The notes under the pieces are model-generated. The model made no database searches. It saw only the letters and a list, made by a program, of their open reading frames with translations, and was not told the DNA's origin. Below, piece after piece: positions 53,135 through 60,857 of a stretch of 64,000 nucleotides of DNA (position 1 is its first letter; each line of letters opens with the position of its first letter). This stretch comes from Pseudomonas solani (lineage in GTDB: Bacteria; Pseudomonadota; Gammaproteobacteria; Pseudomonadales; Pseudomonadaceae), in the NCBI RefSeq assembly GCF_026072635.1, contig NZ_AP023081.1, positions 4,584,501 through 4,648,500 of the forward strand, given 5' to 3'. Position numbers and translations under genes: made by a program.

Positions 53135-54271
53135 ATGGCAGAAAGTGAGAGCGGGGCGGACAAAAGCGAAGAACCCACCGCGAAACGCCAGCAGGAGGCG
53201 CGCGAGAAGGGGCAGATCGCCCGTTCCAAGGAGCTCAATACCCTGGCCATCACCCTGGGTGGGGCAGGGGGCGTGCTGGCCTCCGGCGGCGGCCTGGCGG
53301 ACATGATGATGCGCATGATGCAGGCCAACTTCACCCTGTCGCGCGAAGCGCTGATGGACGAGCGCAGCATGGCGCTGTGGCTGTTGCAGTCGGGGCAGAT
53401 GGCGCTCTCGGCCGTTACCCCGTTGCTGGTGACGCTGCTCATCGTCTCGCTTGTGGCGCCCATCTCCCTGGGGGGCTGGCTGTTCTCCTTCGAGGCCCTG
53501 GCGCCGAAATTCAGCCGCATGAGCCCGCTGTCCGGCATCAAGCGCATGTTCTCCATGCACGCGGTGGTGGAGCTGCTCAAGGCGCTGGGCAAGTTCGGGC
53601 TGATCCTGATGGTGGCGCTGATGGTGCTGTCTTCGGATGCCGACGACCTCCTGGCCATCGCCCACGAGCCCCTGGAACAGGCCATCCTGCACAGCGTCCA
53701 GGTGGTGGGCTGGAGCGCGCTCTGGCTGGCTTGCGGGCTGATCCTCATCGCCGCCATCGACGTGCCGTATCAGCTCTGGGACAACAAGCAGAAGCTGATG
53801 ATGACCAAGCAGGAAGTGCGCGACGAGTACAAGGACAGCGAGGGCAAGCCCGAGGTCAAGTCGCGTATCCGTCGCATGCAGCGGGAGATGGCCGAGCGCC
53901 GCATGATGTCCGCCGTGCCCGAGGCCGACGTGGTGATCACCAACCCGACCCACTTCGCCGTGGCCCTGAAGTACGACCCGGCCAAGGGCACCGCGCCGCT
54001 GCTGCTGGCCAAGGGCAACGACTTCACCGCGCTGAAGATCCGCGAGATCGCCCAGGAGAACAAGATCACCGTGCTGGAATCCCCGGCCCTGGCGCGGGCG
54101 GTGTTCTACTCCACCGAGCTGGACCAGGAAATCCCCGCCGGCCTGTACCTGGCGGTGGCCCAGGTACTGGCCTACGTCTACCAGCTCAAGCAATTCCGCG
54201 CGGGCAAGGGCAAGCGCCCTGCGCCCTTGACGGAGCCGCCGATCCCCGCTGACCTGCGTCGCGACGACTGA
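53135..54271 (+). CDS. flhB: FlhB export specificity switch
   Basis: FlhB controls the switch from rod/hook to filament export, by self-cleavage and interaction with FliK. The 378-residue protein has a basic N-terminus (DKSEEPTAKRQQEAREKGQI), four membrane helices (to about 210), and the cytoplasmic domain with the autocleavage motif NPTH at 270-273. The C-terminal tail ends with RPAPLTEPPIPADLRRDD. A GAGGTG site precedes the ATG. Confidence 0.97.
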   Translation: MAESESGADKSEEPTAKRQQEAREKGQIARSKELNTLAITLGGAGGVLASGGGLADMMMRMMQANFTLSREALMDERSMALWLLQSGQMALSAVTPLLVTLLIVSLVAPISLGGWLFSFEALAPKFSRMSPLSGIKRMFSMHAVVELLKALGKFGLILMVALMVLSSDADDLLAIAHEPLEQAILHSVQVVGWSALWLACGLILIAAIDVPYQLWDNKQKLMMTKQEVRDEYKDSEGKPEVKSRIRRMQREMAERRMMSAVPEADVVITNPTHFAVALKYDPAKGTAPLLLAKGNDFTALKIREIAQENKITVLESPALARAVFYSTELDQEIPAGLYLAVAQVLAYVYQLKQFRAGKGKRPAPLTEPPIPADLRRDD

Positions 54272-54339
54272 CCCTGCGCTGCCCCTGCCTGTAGGCAAAG
54301 GTCGCCGCGCCCCCCTCTGCACCGCCACCTCCGGGAAGT

Positions 54340-54355
54340 TGGTGAGCTTCTTGCA
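54340..54355 (+). promoter_or_regulatory. sigma-54 promoter for flhA
   Basis: TGGTGAGCTTCTTGCA has ten bases between GG (54341-54342) and GC (54353-54354) and a perfect -12 element; the -24 side is weaker. The predicted start of transcription is near 54366. It matches the sigma-54/FleQ control known for flhA in P. aeruginosa. Confidence 0.7.
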
Positions 54356-54435
54356 CAAGCTCTGCTGCGCGCATTCGCGCGTCAAAAGATTGAATGGGCG
54401 AGGGCTGTGTTTCGCCACTGCTTGAGGGTAGAGAT

Positions 54436-56559
54436 TTGGATCGTTCGCAACTGATCGGCAACGTGCGCGGCAATGTCGCCAGCCTGTCCCGGGGCAACCT
54501 GGGGGTGCCGCTGCTGGTGCTGATCATGCTGGGCATGATGACGTTGCCGGTGCCGCCGTTCCTTCTGGACGTGTTCTTCACCTTCAATATCGCGCTCTCC
54601 ATCGTGGTTCTGCTGGTCAGCGTCTACGCCCTGCGCCCGCTGGACTTCGCGGTCTTCCCCACCATCCTGCTGGTCTCGACCCTGCTGCGCCTGGCGCTGA
54701 ACGTGGCCTCCAGTCGCGTGGTACTGCTCCACGGCCAGGACGGCCACGACGCCGCGGGCAAGGTGATCCAGGCCTTCGGTGAAGTGGTCATCGGCGGCAA
54801 CTACGTGGTCGGTGCGGTGATCTTCGCCATCTTGATGATCATCAACTTCGTGGTGGTCACCAAGGGTGCCGGCCGTATCTCCGAGGTGAGTGCACGTTTC
54901 ACCCTCGACGCCATGCCCGGTAAGCAGATGGCGATCGACGCCGACCTCAACGCCGGCATCATCGACCAGGTCGAAGCCAAAAAGCGCCGCGCGGAAGTCT
55001 CCCAGGAAGCCGACTTCTACGGCTCCATGGACGGTGCCAGCAAGTTCGTCCGCGGTGACGCCATCGCCGGCCTGCTGATCCTCTTCATCAACCTGATCGG
55101 TGGCATGGCCATCGGCATCATCCAGCACGGCCTGACCTTCGGCGACGCCGGGCGCATCTACTCCCTGCTGACCATCGGTGACGGCCTGGTGGCGCAGATC
55201 CCTTCGCTGCTGCTGTCCACCGCCGCTGCGATCATGGTGACCCGTGTTTCCAGCTCCGAGGACATGGGCCAGCAGGTCAACCGCCAGATGTTCGCCTCGC
55301 CCAAGGCGCTGGCCGTCTCCGCCGCCATCCTCATCGCCATGGGCCTGGTCCCGGGCATGCCCCACGTGTCCTTCCTCGGCCTCGGCCTGATCGCCGCTGG
55401 CGGCGCCTGGTGGATCTGGCGCAAGGGCCAGAAGGAGAAGGAAGTGGCTGTGCAGGAAGCGCAGCGCCAGCAGGAACTGCTGCCGGCCCAGCGTGCCCCG
55501 GAAACCAAGGAGCTGGGCTGGGACGACGTCACCCCGGTGGACATGGTCGGCCTGGAAGTCGGCTACCGCCTGATTCCCCTGGTGGACCGCAACCAGGGTG
55601 GCCAGCTGCTCACCCGCATCAAGGGCGTACGCAAGAAGCTGTCCCAGGAGATGGGCTTCCTCATGCCGTCGGTGCACATCCGCGACAACCTCGACCTGCT
55701 GCCCAACGCCTATCGCCTGACCCTGATGGGTGTCAGCGTGGCCGAGGCGGAGGTCTACCCGGACCGCGAGCTGGCGATCAACCCCGGCCAGGTGTTCGGC
55801 ACCCTCAACGGCATCGCCGCCAAGGATCCGGCGTTCGGCCTGGAGGCCGTGTGGATCGACGGCAGCCAGCGTGACCAGGCGCAGTCCCTCGGCTACACGG
55901 TGGTGGACGCCAGCACCGTGGTCGCCACCCACCTCAATCAGATCCTGCACAAGCACGCCCACGAGCTGCTGGGGCACGAAGAAGTGCAGCAGCTCATGCA
56001 ATTGCTGGCCAAGAGCTCGCCCAAGCTGGCGGAAGAGCTGGTTCCGGGCCTGGTTTCGCTGTCGACCCTGCTCAAGGTGCTGCAGGCGCTGCTGCAGGAG
56101 CAGGTACCGGTGCGCGACATCCGCACCATCGCCGAGGCCATCGCCAACGTCGCACCCAAGAGTCAAGATCCCGCCGCTATGGTGGCAGCTGTTCGCGTGG
56201 CGCTGAGCCGCGCAATCGTGCAAAGCATTGTGGGACTAGAGCCGGAGCTGCCTGTGATCACCCTGGAGCCCAGGTTGGAACAGATATTGCTCAGTAGCAT
56301 GCAGAAGGCCGGACAAGGCTCCGAGGATGGCATCCTCCTGGAGCCTGGCATGGCCGAGAAGCTGCAACGTTCCCTGGTGGAAGCGGCGCAGCGCCAGGAA
56401 ATGCTCGGCAAGCAGGCCATCCTGCTGGTAGCCGGGCCGATCCGGGCGATGCTGTCGCGCTTCGCAAGGCTCGCCGTGCCAACCATGCACGTACTGGCCT
56501 ACCAGGAAATACCGGACAACAAGCAGGTCACCATAGTCTCGACTGTGGGGCAGAACTAA
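54436..56559 (+). CDS. flhA: FlhA export gate protein
   Basis: FlhA forms the nonameric export gate that couples proton flow to protein export. The protein has about eight membrane helices in the first half, the FHIPEP-type hallmarks (RISEVSARFTLDAMPGKQMA, DADLNAGIIDQVEA) and a large cytoplasmic C-terminal domain. The TTG start at 54436 (MDRSQLIGNVRGN) follows GAGGGT and gives 707 residues, the length of P. aeruginosa FlhA; an in-frame ATG at 54394 with no good site would add 14 residues. flhF follows after 15 bp. Confidence 0.95.
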   Translation: MDRSQLIGNVRGNVASLSRGNLGVPLLVLIMLGMMTLPVPPFLLDVFFTFNIALSIVVLLVSVYALRPLDFAVFPTILLVSTLLRLALNVASSRVVLLHGQDGHDAAGKVIQAFGEVVIGGNYVVGAVIFAILMIINFVVVTKGAGRISEVSARFTLDAMPGKQMAIDADLNAGIIDQVEAKKRRAEVSQEADFYGSMDGASKFVRGDAIAGLLILFINLIGGMAIGIIQHGLTFGDAGRIYSLLTIGDGLVAQIPSLLLSTAAAIMVTRVSSSEDMGQQVNRQMFASPKALAVSAAILIAMGLVPGMPHVSFLGLGLIAAGGAWWIWRKGQKEKEVAVQEAQRQQELLPAQRAPETKELGWDDVTPVDMVGLEVGYRLIPLVDRNQGGQLLTRIKGVRKKLSQEMGFLMPSVHIRDNLDLLPNAYRLTLMGVSVAEAEVYPDRELAINPGQVFGTLNGIAAKDPAFGLEAVWIDGSQRDQAQSLGYTVVDASTVVATHLNQILHKHAHELLGHEEVQQLMQLLAKSSPKLAEELVPGLVSLSTLLKVLQALLQEQVPVRDIRTIAEAIANVAPKSQDPAAMVAAVRVALSRAIVQSIVGLEPELPVITLEPRLEQILLSSMQKAGQGSEDGILLEPGMAEKLQRSLVEAAQRQEMLGKQAILLVAGPIRAMLSRFARLAVPTMHVLAYQEIPDNKQVTIVSTVGQN

Positions 56560-56574
56560 CCGAGGTCACAGGCC

Positions 56575-57930
56575 ATGCAGGTCAAACGCTTCTTCGCTGC
56601 GGATATGCGCCAGGCCATGAAACTGGTGCGGGACGAACTGGGCGCGGATGCCTCCATCATCGGCACTCGTCGGGTCGCCGGTGGGGTGGAGATCACCGCC
56701 GCGCTCGACTATCCCATGCCGGCTCCCGCCCCGAGCAAGCCCAACCCGGCCCTCGAAGCCGAGCTGCGCCGTACCCAGACCCGCATCGCCGAGGCCCATG
56801 CCGAGCTGAGCAACCGCGGTGGCCAGGCCGACGCCGGCAAGAACCGCCAGCTGGTTGCCGACCGTTCGGACGTGTCTGCGGAAAGCCTCGCCGCCGCCAT
56901 GCGTCCGCAACGCACCGAGCGTGCAAGTGCCTCGCCGCTGGCGGCACCCGCTGCCCAGCCGAAGGCCGCAGCACCGGCCGCCGCCGACCAGCGCAGCCTG
57001 GATGCCATGCGTTTCGAACTCAACGGCCTGCGTGAACTGATCGAAGTCCAGCTGGGCTCCATCGCCTGGGGCCAGATGCAGAGCCGCCGTCCGCAGCAGG
57101 CCGGCCTCTGGCGTCGCCTGCAGCGCATGGGCCTGTCCGCCGAACTATCCCGTGCCCTGATGGAGCGTGTCGCCTCCGTCAAGGACCCGCGCCAGGCCTG
57201 GCGCATGGTCCTGGCCCACCTGGCCCACGCCATCCGCACACCGCAGCAGGAGCCGCTGGAAGAGGGCGGTGTGATCGCCCTGGTCGGCCCGGCCGGCATG
57301 GGCAAGACCACCACCCTGGCCAAGCTGGCTGCGCGCTACGTACTGAAATACGGCGCCCAGCAGATCGCCCTGGTGAGCATGGACAGCTACCGGATCGGCG
57401 CCCAGGAGCAGTTGAAGACTCTCGGCCGCATCCTCAACGTGTCGGTGACCCATGTCGATCCCGGCCAATCCCTGACCCAGGCGTTGGCCCCGCTGGCGCG
57501 CAAACGTGTGGTGCTGATTGACACCGCAGGCCTGCCGGCGACCGATCCTGCGCTTAAAATGCAGTTGGAGACCTTGGCCAGCCGTGGTGTCAAAGCCAGG
57601 AACTATCTGGTGCTGGCTGCAACGAGTCAGAGCCAAGTGCTAAAGGCGGCCTACCATAGTTATAAGCGTTGCGGTCTTTCTGGCTGCATCCTGACCAAGC
57701 TCGACGAAGCGGCGAGCCTGGGAGAGGTTTTAGGACTGGCTATCGGCCAGCATCTCCCGGTAGCCTATCTTGCTGACGGGCCTCGGATTCCGGATGACCT
57801 GCAGATCCCCCGCAGCCACCAGCTGGTGAGCCGTGCAGTGAGCCTGCAGACGCCGGAGGACCCCAGCGAAGAAGCCATGGCCGACCTGTTCGCCGGGCTG
57901 TACCAGAACCCGGCCCGCCGAGTCGGATAG
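56575..57930 (+). CDS. flhF: FlhF polar flagellum placement GTPase
   Basis: FlhF is an SRP-type GTPase that directs the flagellum to the pole, working with FleN. The 451-residue protein has the usual N-terminal basic segment (MQVKRFFAADMRQAMKLVRD), a variable linker, an N-domain, and a G domain with GPAGMGKT at 238-245, SMDSYRIGAQEQL, VLIDTAGL and LTKLDEAASLGEVL. Length is normal for pseudomonads. GAGGTCACAGG lies upstream. It is followed by a small hairpin and fleN. Confidence 0.97.
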   Translation: MQVKRFFAADMRQAMKLVRDELGADASIIGTRRVAGGVEITAALDYPMPAPAPSKPNPALEAELRRTQTRIAEAHAELSNRGGQADAGKNRQLVADRSDVSAESLAAAMRPQRTERASASPLAAPAAQPKAAAPAAADQRSLDAMRFELNGLRELIEVQLGSIAWGQMQSRRPQQAGLWRRLQRMGLSAELSRALMERVASVKDPRQAWRMVLAHLAHAIRTPQQEPLEEGGVIALVGPAGMGKTTTLAKLAARYVLKYGAQQIALVSMDSYRIGAQEQLKTLGRILNVSVTHVDPGQSLTQALAPLARKRVVLIDTAGLPATDPALKMQLETLASRGVKARNYLVLAATSQSQVLKAAYHSYKRCGLSGCILTKLDEAASLGEVLGLAIGQHLPVAYLADGPRIPDDLQIPRSHQLVSRAVSLQTPEDPSEEAMADLFAGLYQNPARRVG

Positions 57931-57937
57931 AACCCCA

Positions 57938-57956
57938 GCCACTCCGGATGAGTGGC
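57938..57956 (+). terminator. Short hairpin between flhF and fleN
   Basis: GCCACTC (57938-57944) pairs with GAGTGGC (57950-57956) over a five-base loop, eight bases after the flhF stop. There is no T run. It may tune fleN expression relative to flhF, or be an RNase-processing site. Confidence 0.4.
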
Positions 57957-58002
57957 ACGAGCCCGCCAAGTGGCCCAGTCGACGTGAGACAAGGTGTAAT
58001 AA

Positions 58003-58836
58003 ATGGGTAGTTTGCATCCCGTACAGGTGATTGCCGTAACCGGCGGCAAAGGTGGCGTCGGCAAGACCAACGTGTCGGTGAACCTCTCGCTGGCCCTCGC
58101 CGATCTCGGTCGCCGGGTCATGCTGCTGGACGCCGACCTTGGCCTGGCCAACGTCGACGTACTGCTCGGCCTCACCGCCAAGCGCACCCTGGCCGACGTG
58201 ATCGCCGGCGAGTGCGACCTGCGTGACGTGCTGCTGCAGGGCCCGGGTGGCGTTCGTATCGTGCCGGCCGCCTCGGGCACCCAAAGCATGGTGCAGCTCT
58301 CGCCCATGCAGCACGCCGGCCTGATCCAGGCTTTCAGCGAGATCAGCGACAACCTCGACGTTCTGGTGATCGACACCGCCGCCGGCATCGGCGACGCGGT
58401 GGTCAGCTTCGTGCGCGCGGCGCAGGAAGTGATCGTAGTCGTCTGTGACGAACCCACTTCCATCACCGACGCCTATGCTTTGATCAAGCTCCTCAACCGC
58501 GACTACGGCATGAGCCGTTTCCGCGTATTGGCCAACATGGCACATAGTCCACAGGAGGGTCGCAACCTCTTTGCTAAGCTGACCAAAGTGACTGATCGCT
58601 TCCTGGATGTGGCCTTGCAATATGTCGGCGCGGTGCCCTATGACGAATCCGTACGCAAGGCCGTGCAGAAGCAGCGCGCGGTTTACGAAGCCTTCCCGCG
58701 CTCGAAGTGCGCCCTGGCGTTCAAGGCGATAGCCCAGAAAGTGGACAGCTGGCCCCTGCCGGCCAACCCACGCGGTCATCTGGAGTTCTTCGTGGAGCGC
58801 CTGGTGCAGCAACCGATCGCGGATTCGGCCATATGA
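58003..58836 (+). CDS. fleN: FleN (FlhG) flagellar number regulator
   Basis: FleN is a MinD/ParA-like ATPase that binds FleQ and limits the number of flagella; it also takes part in the c-di-GMP response of FleQ. The 277-residue protein has the deviant Walker A GGKGGVGKT at 14-22, the switch LDADLGLANVDVLLG and the DTAAGIGDAVVSF motif. A C-terminal segment (EFFVERLVQQPIADSAI) may bind the membrane. Its stop overlaps the fliA start by four bases. Confidence 0.97.
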   Translation: MGSLHPVQVIAVTGGKGGVGKTNVSVNLSLALADLGRRVMLLDADLGLANVDVLLGLTAKRTLADVIAGECDLRDVLLQGPGGVRIVPAASGTQSMVQLSPMQHAGLIQAFSEISDNLDVLVIDTAAGIGDAVVSFVRAAQEVIVVVCDEPTSITDAYALIKLLNRDYGMSRFRVLANMAHSPQEGRNLFAKLTKVTDRFLDVALQYVGAVPYDESVRKAVQKQRAVYEAFPRSKCALAFKAIAQKVDSWPLPANPRGHLEFFVERLVQQPIADSAI

Positions 58837-59579
58837 CACCCGCTAGTGGACTTCGTATGTACAACAAGGCACAGGCTAGGGATTCCCAGCACCAGCTGAT
58901 CGAGCGCTACGCGCCGCTGGTCAAACGCATCGCCTACCACCTGCTGGGCCGCTTGCCGGCCAACGTGCAGGTGGAGGACCTGATGCAGGCCGGCATGATC
59001 GGCCTGCTCGAAGCCTCGAAGAAATACGATTCCAGCAAGGGCGCAAGTTTCGAGACCTATGCAGGCATACGCATCCGCGGTGCCATGCTCGATGAAGTGA
59101 GAAAAGGGGATTGGGCACCACGCTCGGTCCATCGCAACACCCGGATGGTGAGCGATGCCATCCGGAAAATTGAGGCAAGAACCGGGCGAGACGCTAAAGA
59201 TCAGGAAGTTGCGGCCGAACTTGGATTGAGTCTCGAAGATTACTACGGCATCCTGAGCGACACTTTGGGCAGCCGCCTGTTCAGCTTCGACGACCTGTTG
59301 CAGGACGGTGAACATGGCGCGACGCACGAAGACACCGGAGTCACCCATCTCGAACCTTCGAATGATCTGGAAGACGAGCGCTTCCAGGCGGCGCTGGCTG
59401 ACGCCATCGCCAATCTGCCGGAACGAGAGCGCTTGGTACTGGCGCTGTATTACGACGAAGAGCTGAATTTGAAGGAAATCGGCGAAGTGCTGGGGGTCAG
59501 TGAATCGCGGGTCAGCCAGTTGCACAGCCAATGTGCCGCACGCTTGCGGTCACGGCTGGGTGAATGGCGCGCGCACTGA
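58833..59579 (+). CDS. fliA: FliA flagellar sigma factor (sigma-28)
   Basis: FliA directs RNA polymerase to late flagellar promoters and is held inactive by FlgM until the hook is complete. The 248-residue sigma factor has region 2 (HQLIERYAPLVKRIAYHLLG, DLMQAGMIGLLEASKKYDSS, FETYAGIRIRGAMLDEVRKG), region 3 and region 4 with the helix-turn-helix LNLKEIGEVLGVSESRVSQL. The ATG at 58833 overlaps fleN. The frame extends further upstream without a site. flgM is not in the window. Confidence 0.97.
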   Translation: MTPASGLRMYNKAQARDSQHQLIERYAPLVKRIAYHLLGRLPANVQVEDLMQAGMIGLLEASKKYDSSKGASFETYAGIRIRGAMLDEVRKGDWAPRSVHRNTRMVSDAIRKIEARTGRDAKDQEVAAELGLSLEDYYGILSDTLGSRLFSFDDLLQDGEHGATHEDTGVTHLEPSNDLEDERFQAALADAIANLPERERLVLALYYDEELNLKEIGEVLGVSESRVSQLHSQCAARLRSRLGEWRAH

Positions 59580-59606
59580 TTGGCACGCCGGTTTTTCGAT
59601 TGATCG

Positions 59607-59631
59607 ACGCCCCCGTTCTACGGGGGCGTTT
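59607..59631 (+). terminator. Hairpin after fliA with short T run
   Basis: ACGCCCCCG (59607-59615) pairs exactly with CGGGGGCGT (59621-59629) over a five-base loop and ends in only three T. It is probably a partial terminator, as cheY lies 20 bp downstream and has no obvious promoter of its own. Confidence 0.55.
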
Positions 59632-59651
59632 AGGACTGTACGGAGGTCGAT

Positions 59652-60038
59652 TTGGACAAGAACATGAAAATCCTCATCGTGGACGATTTCTCGACGATGA
59701 GACGCATCATCAAGAACCTCCTGCGTGACTTGGGTTTCACCAATACCGCAGAGGCCGATGATGGCACCACCGCTCTACCCATGCTGCACAGTGGCAACTT
59801 CGATTTCCTGGTCACCGACTGGAACATGCCGGGCATGACCGGGATCGATCTGTTGCGCGCCGTGCGTGCCGACGAGCGCCTCAAGCACCTGCCGGTGCTG
59901 ATGGTGACGGCCGAGGCCAAGCGTGACCAGATCATCGAAGCGGCCCAGGCCGGTGTGAACGGCTATGTGGTCAAGCCTTTCACCGCCCAGGTGCTCAAAG
60001 AGAAGATCGAGAAGATCTTCGAACGGGTCAACGGCTGA
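59652..60038 (+). CDS. cheY: CheY chemotaxis response regulator
   Basis: CheY, phosphorylated by CheA, binds FliM/FliN to change rotation. The protein is a single receiver domain with D11/D12 (LIVDDFSTM), phospho-acceptor D56 in VTDWNMPGMTG, T86 in MVTAEAKRD and K108 in VVKPFTAQ (numbering from TTG). I start it at TTG 59652, five bases after GGAGG, giving 128 residues. The ATG at 59664, 17 bases from that site, would give the 124-residue form typical of databases. Position before cheZ is normal. Confidence 0.95.
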   Translation: MDKNMKILIVDDFSTMRRIIKNLLRDLGFTNTAEADDGTTALPMLHSGNFDFLVTDWNMPGMTGIDLLRAVRADERLKHLPVLMVTAEAKRDQIIEAAQAGVNGYVVKPFTAQVLKEKIEKIFERVNG

Positions 60039-60057
60039 TGCCAGTCGCGAGGACGCC

Positions 60058-60846
60058 ATGGACCAAAAAGATTCCCAACCGGGAGACCTTGAGTCGACCC
60101 TGAAAAACCATGCGCGCGAGCTGGTCGATACCCTTGAAAAAGGCAATTTCGGCGATGCCGTGCAACTCATCCATGAACTCAACAAAGTCCGTGATCGCGG
60201 GCTGTACCAGGAAGTCGGCAAGCTGACGCGCGAGCTGCACACCGCGATCGTCAACTTCCAGATCGACCCGCACCTGCCCCATGCCACAGAGGTTTCGCAG
60301 ATCGCCGACGCCACTGATCGTCTTTCCTACGTGGTGAAGATGACCGAGAAGGCCGCGAACCGGACCATGGACCTGGTGGAGGAGAGCGCACCGCTGCTCA
60401 ATGGCCTAGGCGATGAAGCCCAGAGCCTGGGAGAGGAGTGGGGGCGCTTCATGCGTCGGGAAATTGGCGCGGATGCCTTCCGCGACCTGGCCAAGCGCAT
60501 CGAGACTTTCCTTGCTCGCAGTCAACGCGATACCGAACAGCTTTCGTCGAGGATGAACGACATCCTCCTTGCCCAGGACTATCAGGATCTCACCGGCCAG
60601 GTGATCAAGCGCGTCACCCAACTGGTCACCGAGGTCGAGAGCAACCTGGTGAAATTGGTACTGATGGCCAGCGATGTCGATCGCTTCGCTGGTATCCACC
60701 ACGACCGTGCGGAGATCGTGGCTGAAAAAGAAAAACAAAAAGAGCCTTCCAGGGGTGAAGGTCCGCAGATCAATGCCGATAAGCGTGATGATGTCGTGTC
60801 CGGTCAGGTCGATGTCGATGATCTGTTATCCAGCCTTGGATTCTAG
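60058..60846 (+). CDS. cheZ: CheZ phosphatase of CheY-P
   Basis: CheZ removes phosphate from CheY-P. The 262-residue protein is a long helical hairpin; the catalytic Gln lies in DILLAQDYQDLTGQVIKRV, and the C-terminal CheY-binding peptide is VDVDDLLSSLGF at the very end. A GAGGA site precedes the ATG at 60058; a longer frame reaches back over cheY but is not a gene. It lies between cheY and cheA. Confidence 0.96.
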   Translation: MDQKDSQPGDLESTLKNHARELVDTLEKGNFGDAVQLIHELNKVRDRGLYQEVGKLTRELHTAIVNFQIDPHLPHATEVSQIADATDRLSYVVKMTEKAANRTMDLVEESAPLLNGLGDEAQSLGEEWGRFMRREIGADAFRDLAKRIETFLARSQRDTEQLSSRMNDILLAQDYQDLTGQVIKRVTQLVTEVESNLVKLVLMASDVDRFAGIHHDRAEIVAEKEKQKEPSRGEGPQINADKRDDVVSGQVDVDDLLSSLGF

Positions 60847-60857
60847 GGAGCAACCGA

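Noticed and set aside
59581..59597. sigma-54 promoter for cheY
   Set aside because: TGGCACGCCGGTTTTT has a perfect -24 side, but the -12 GC is missing (TT instead).
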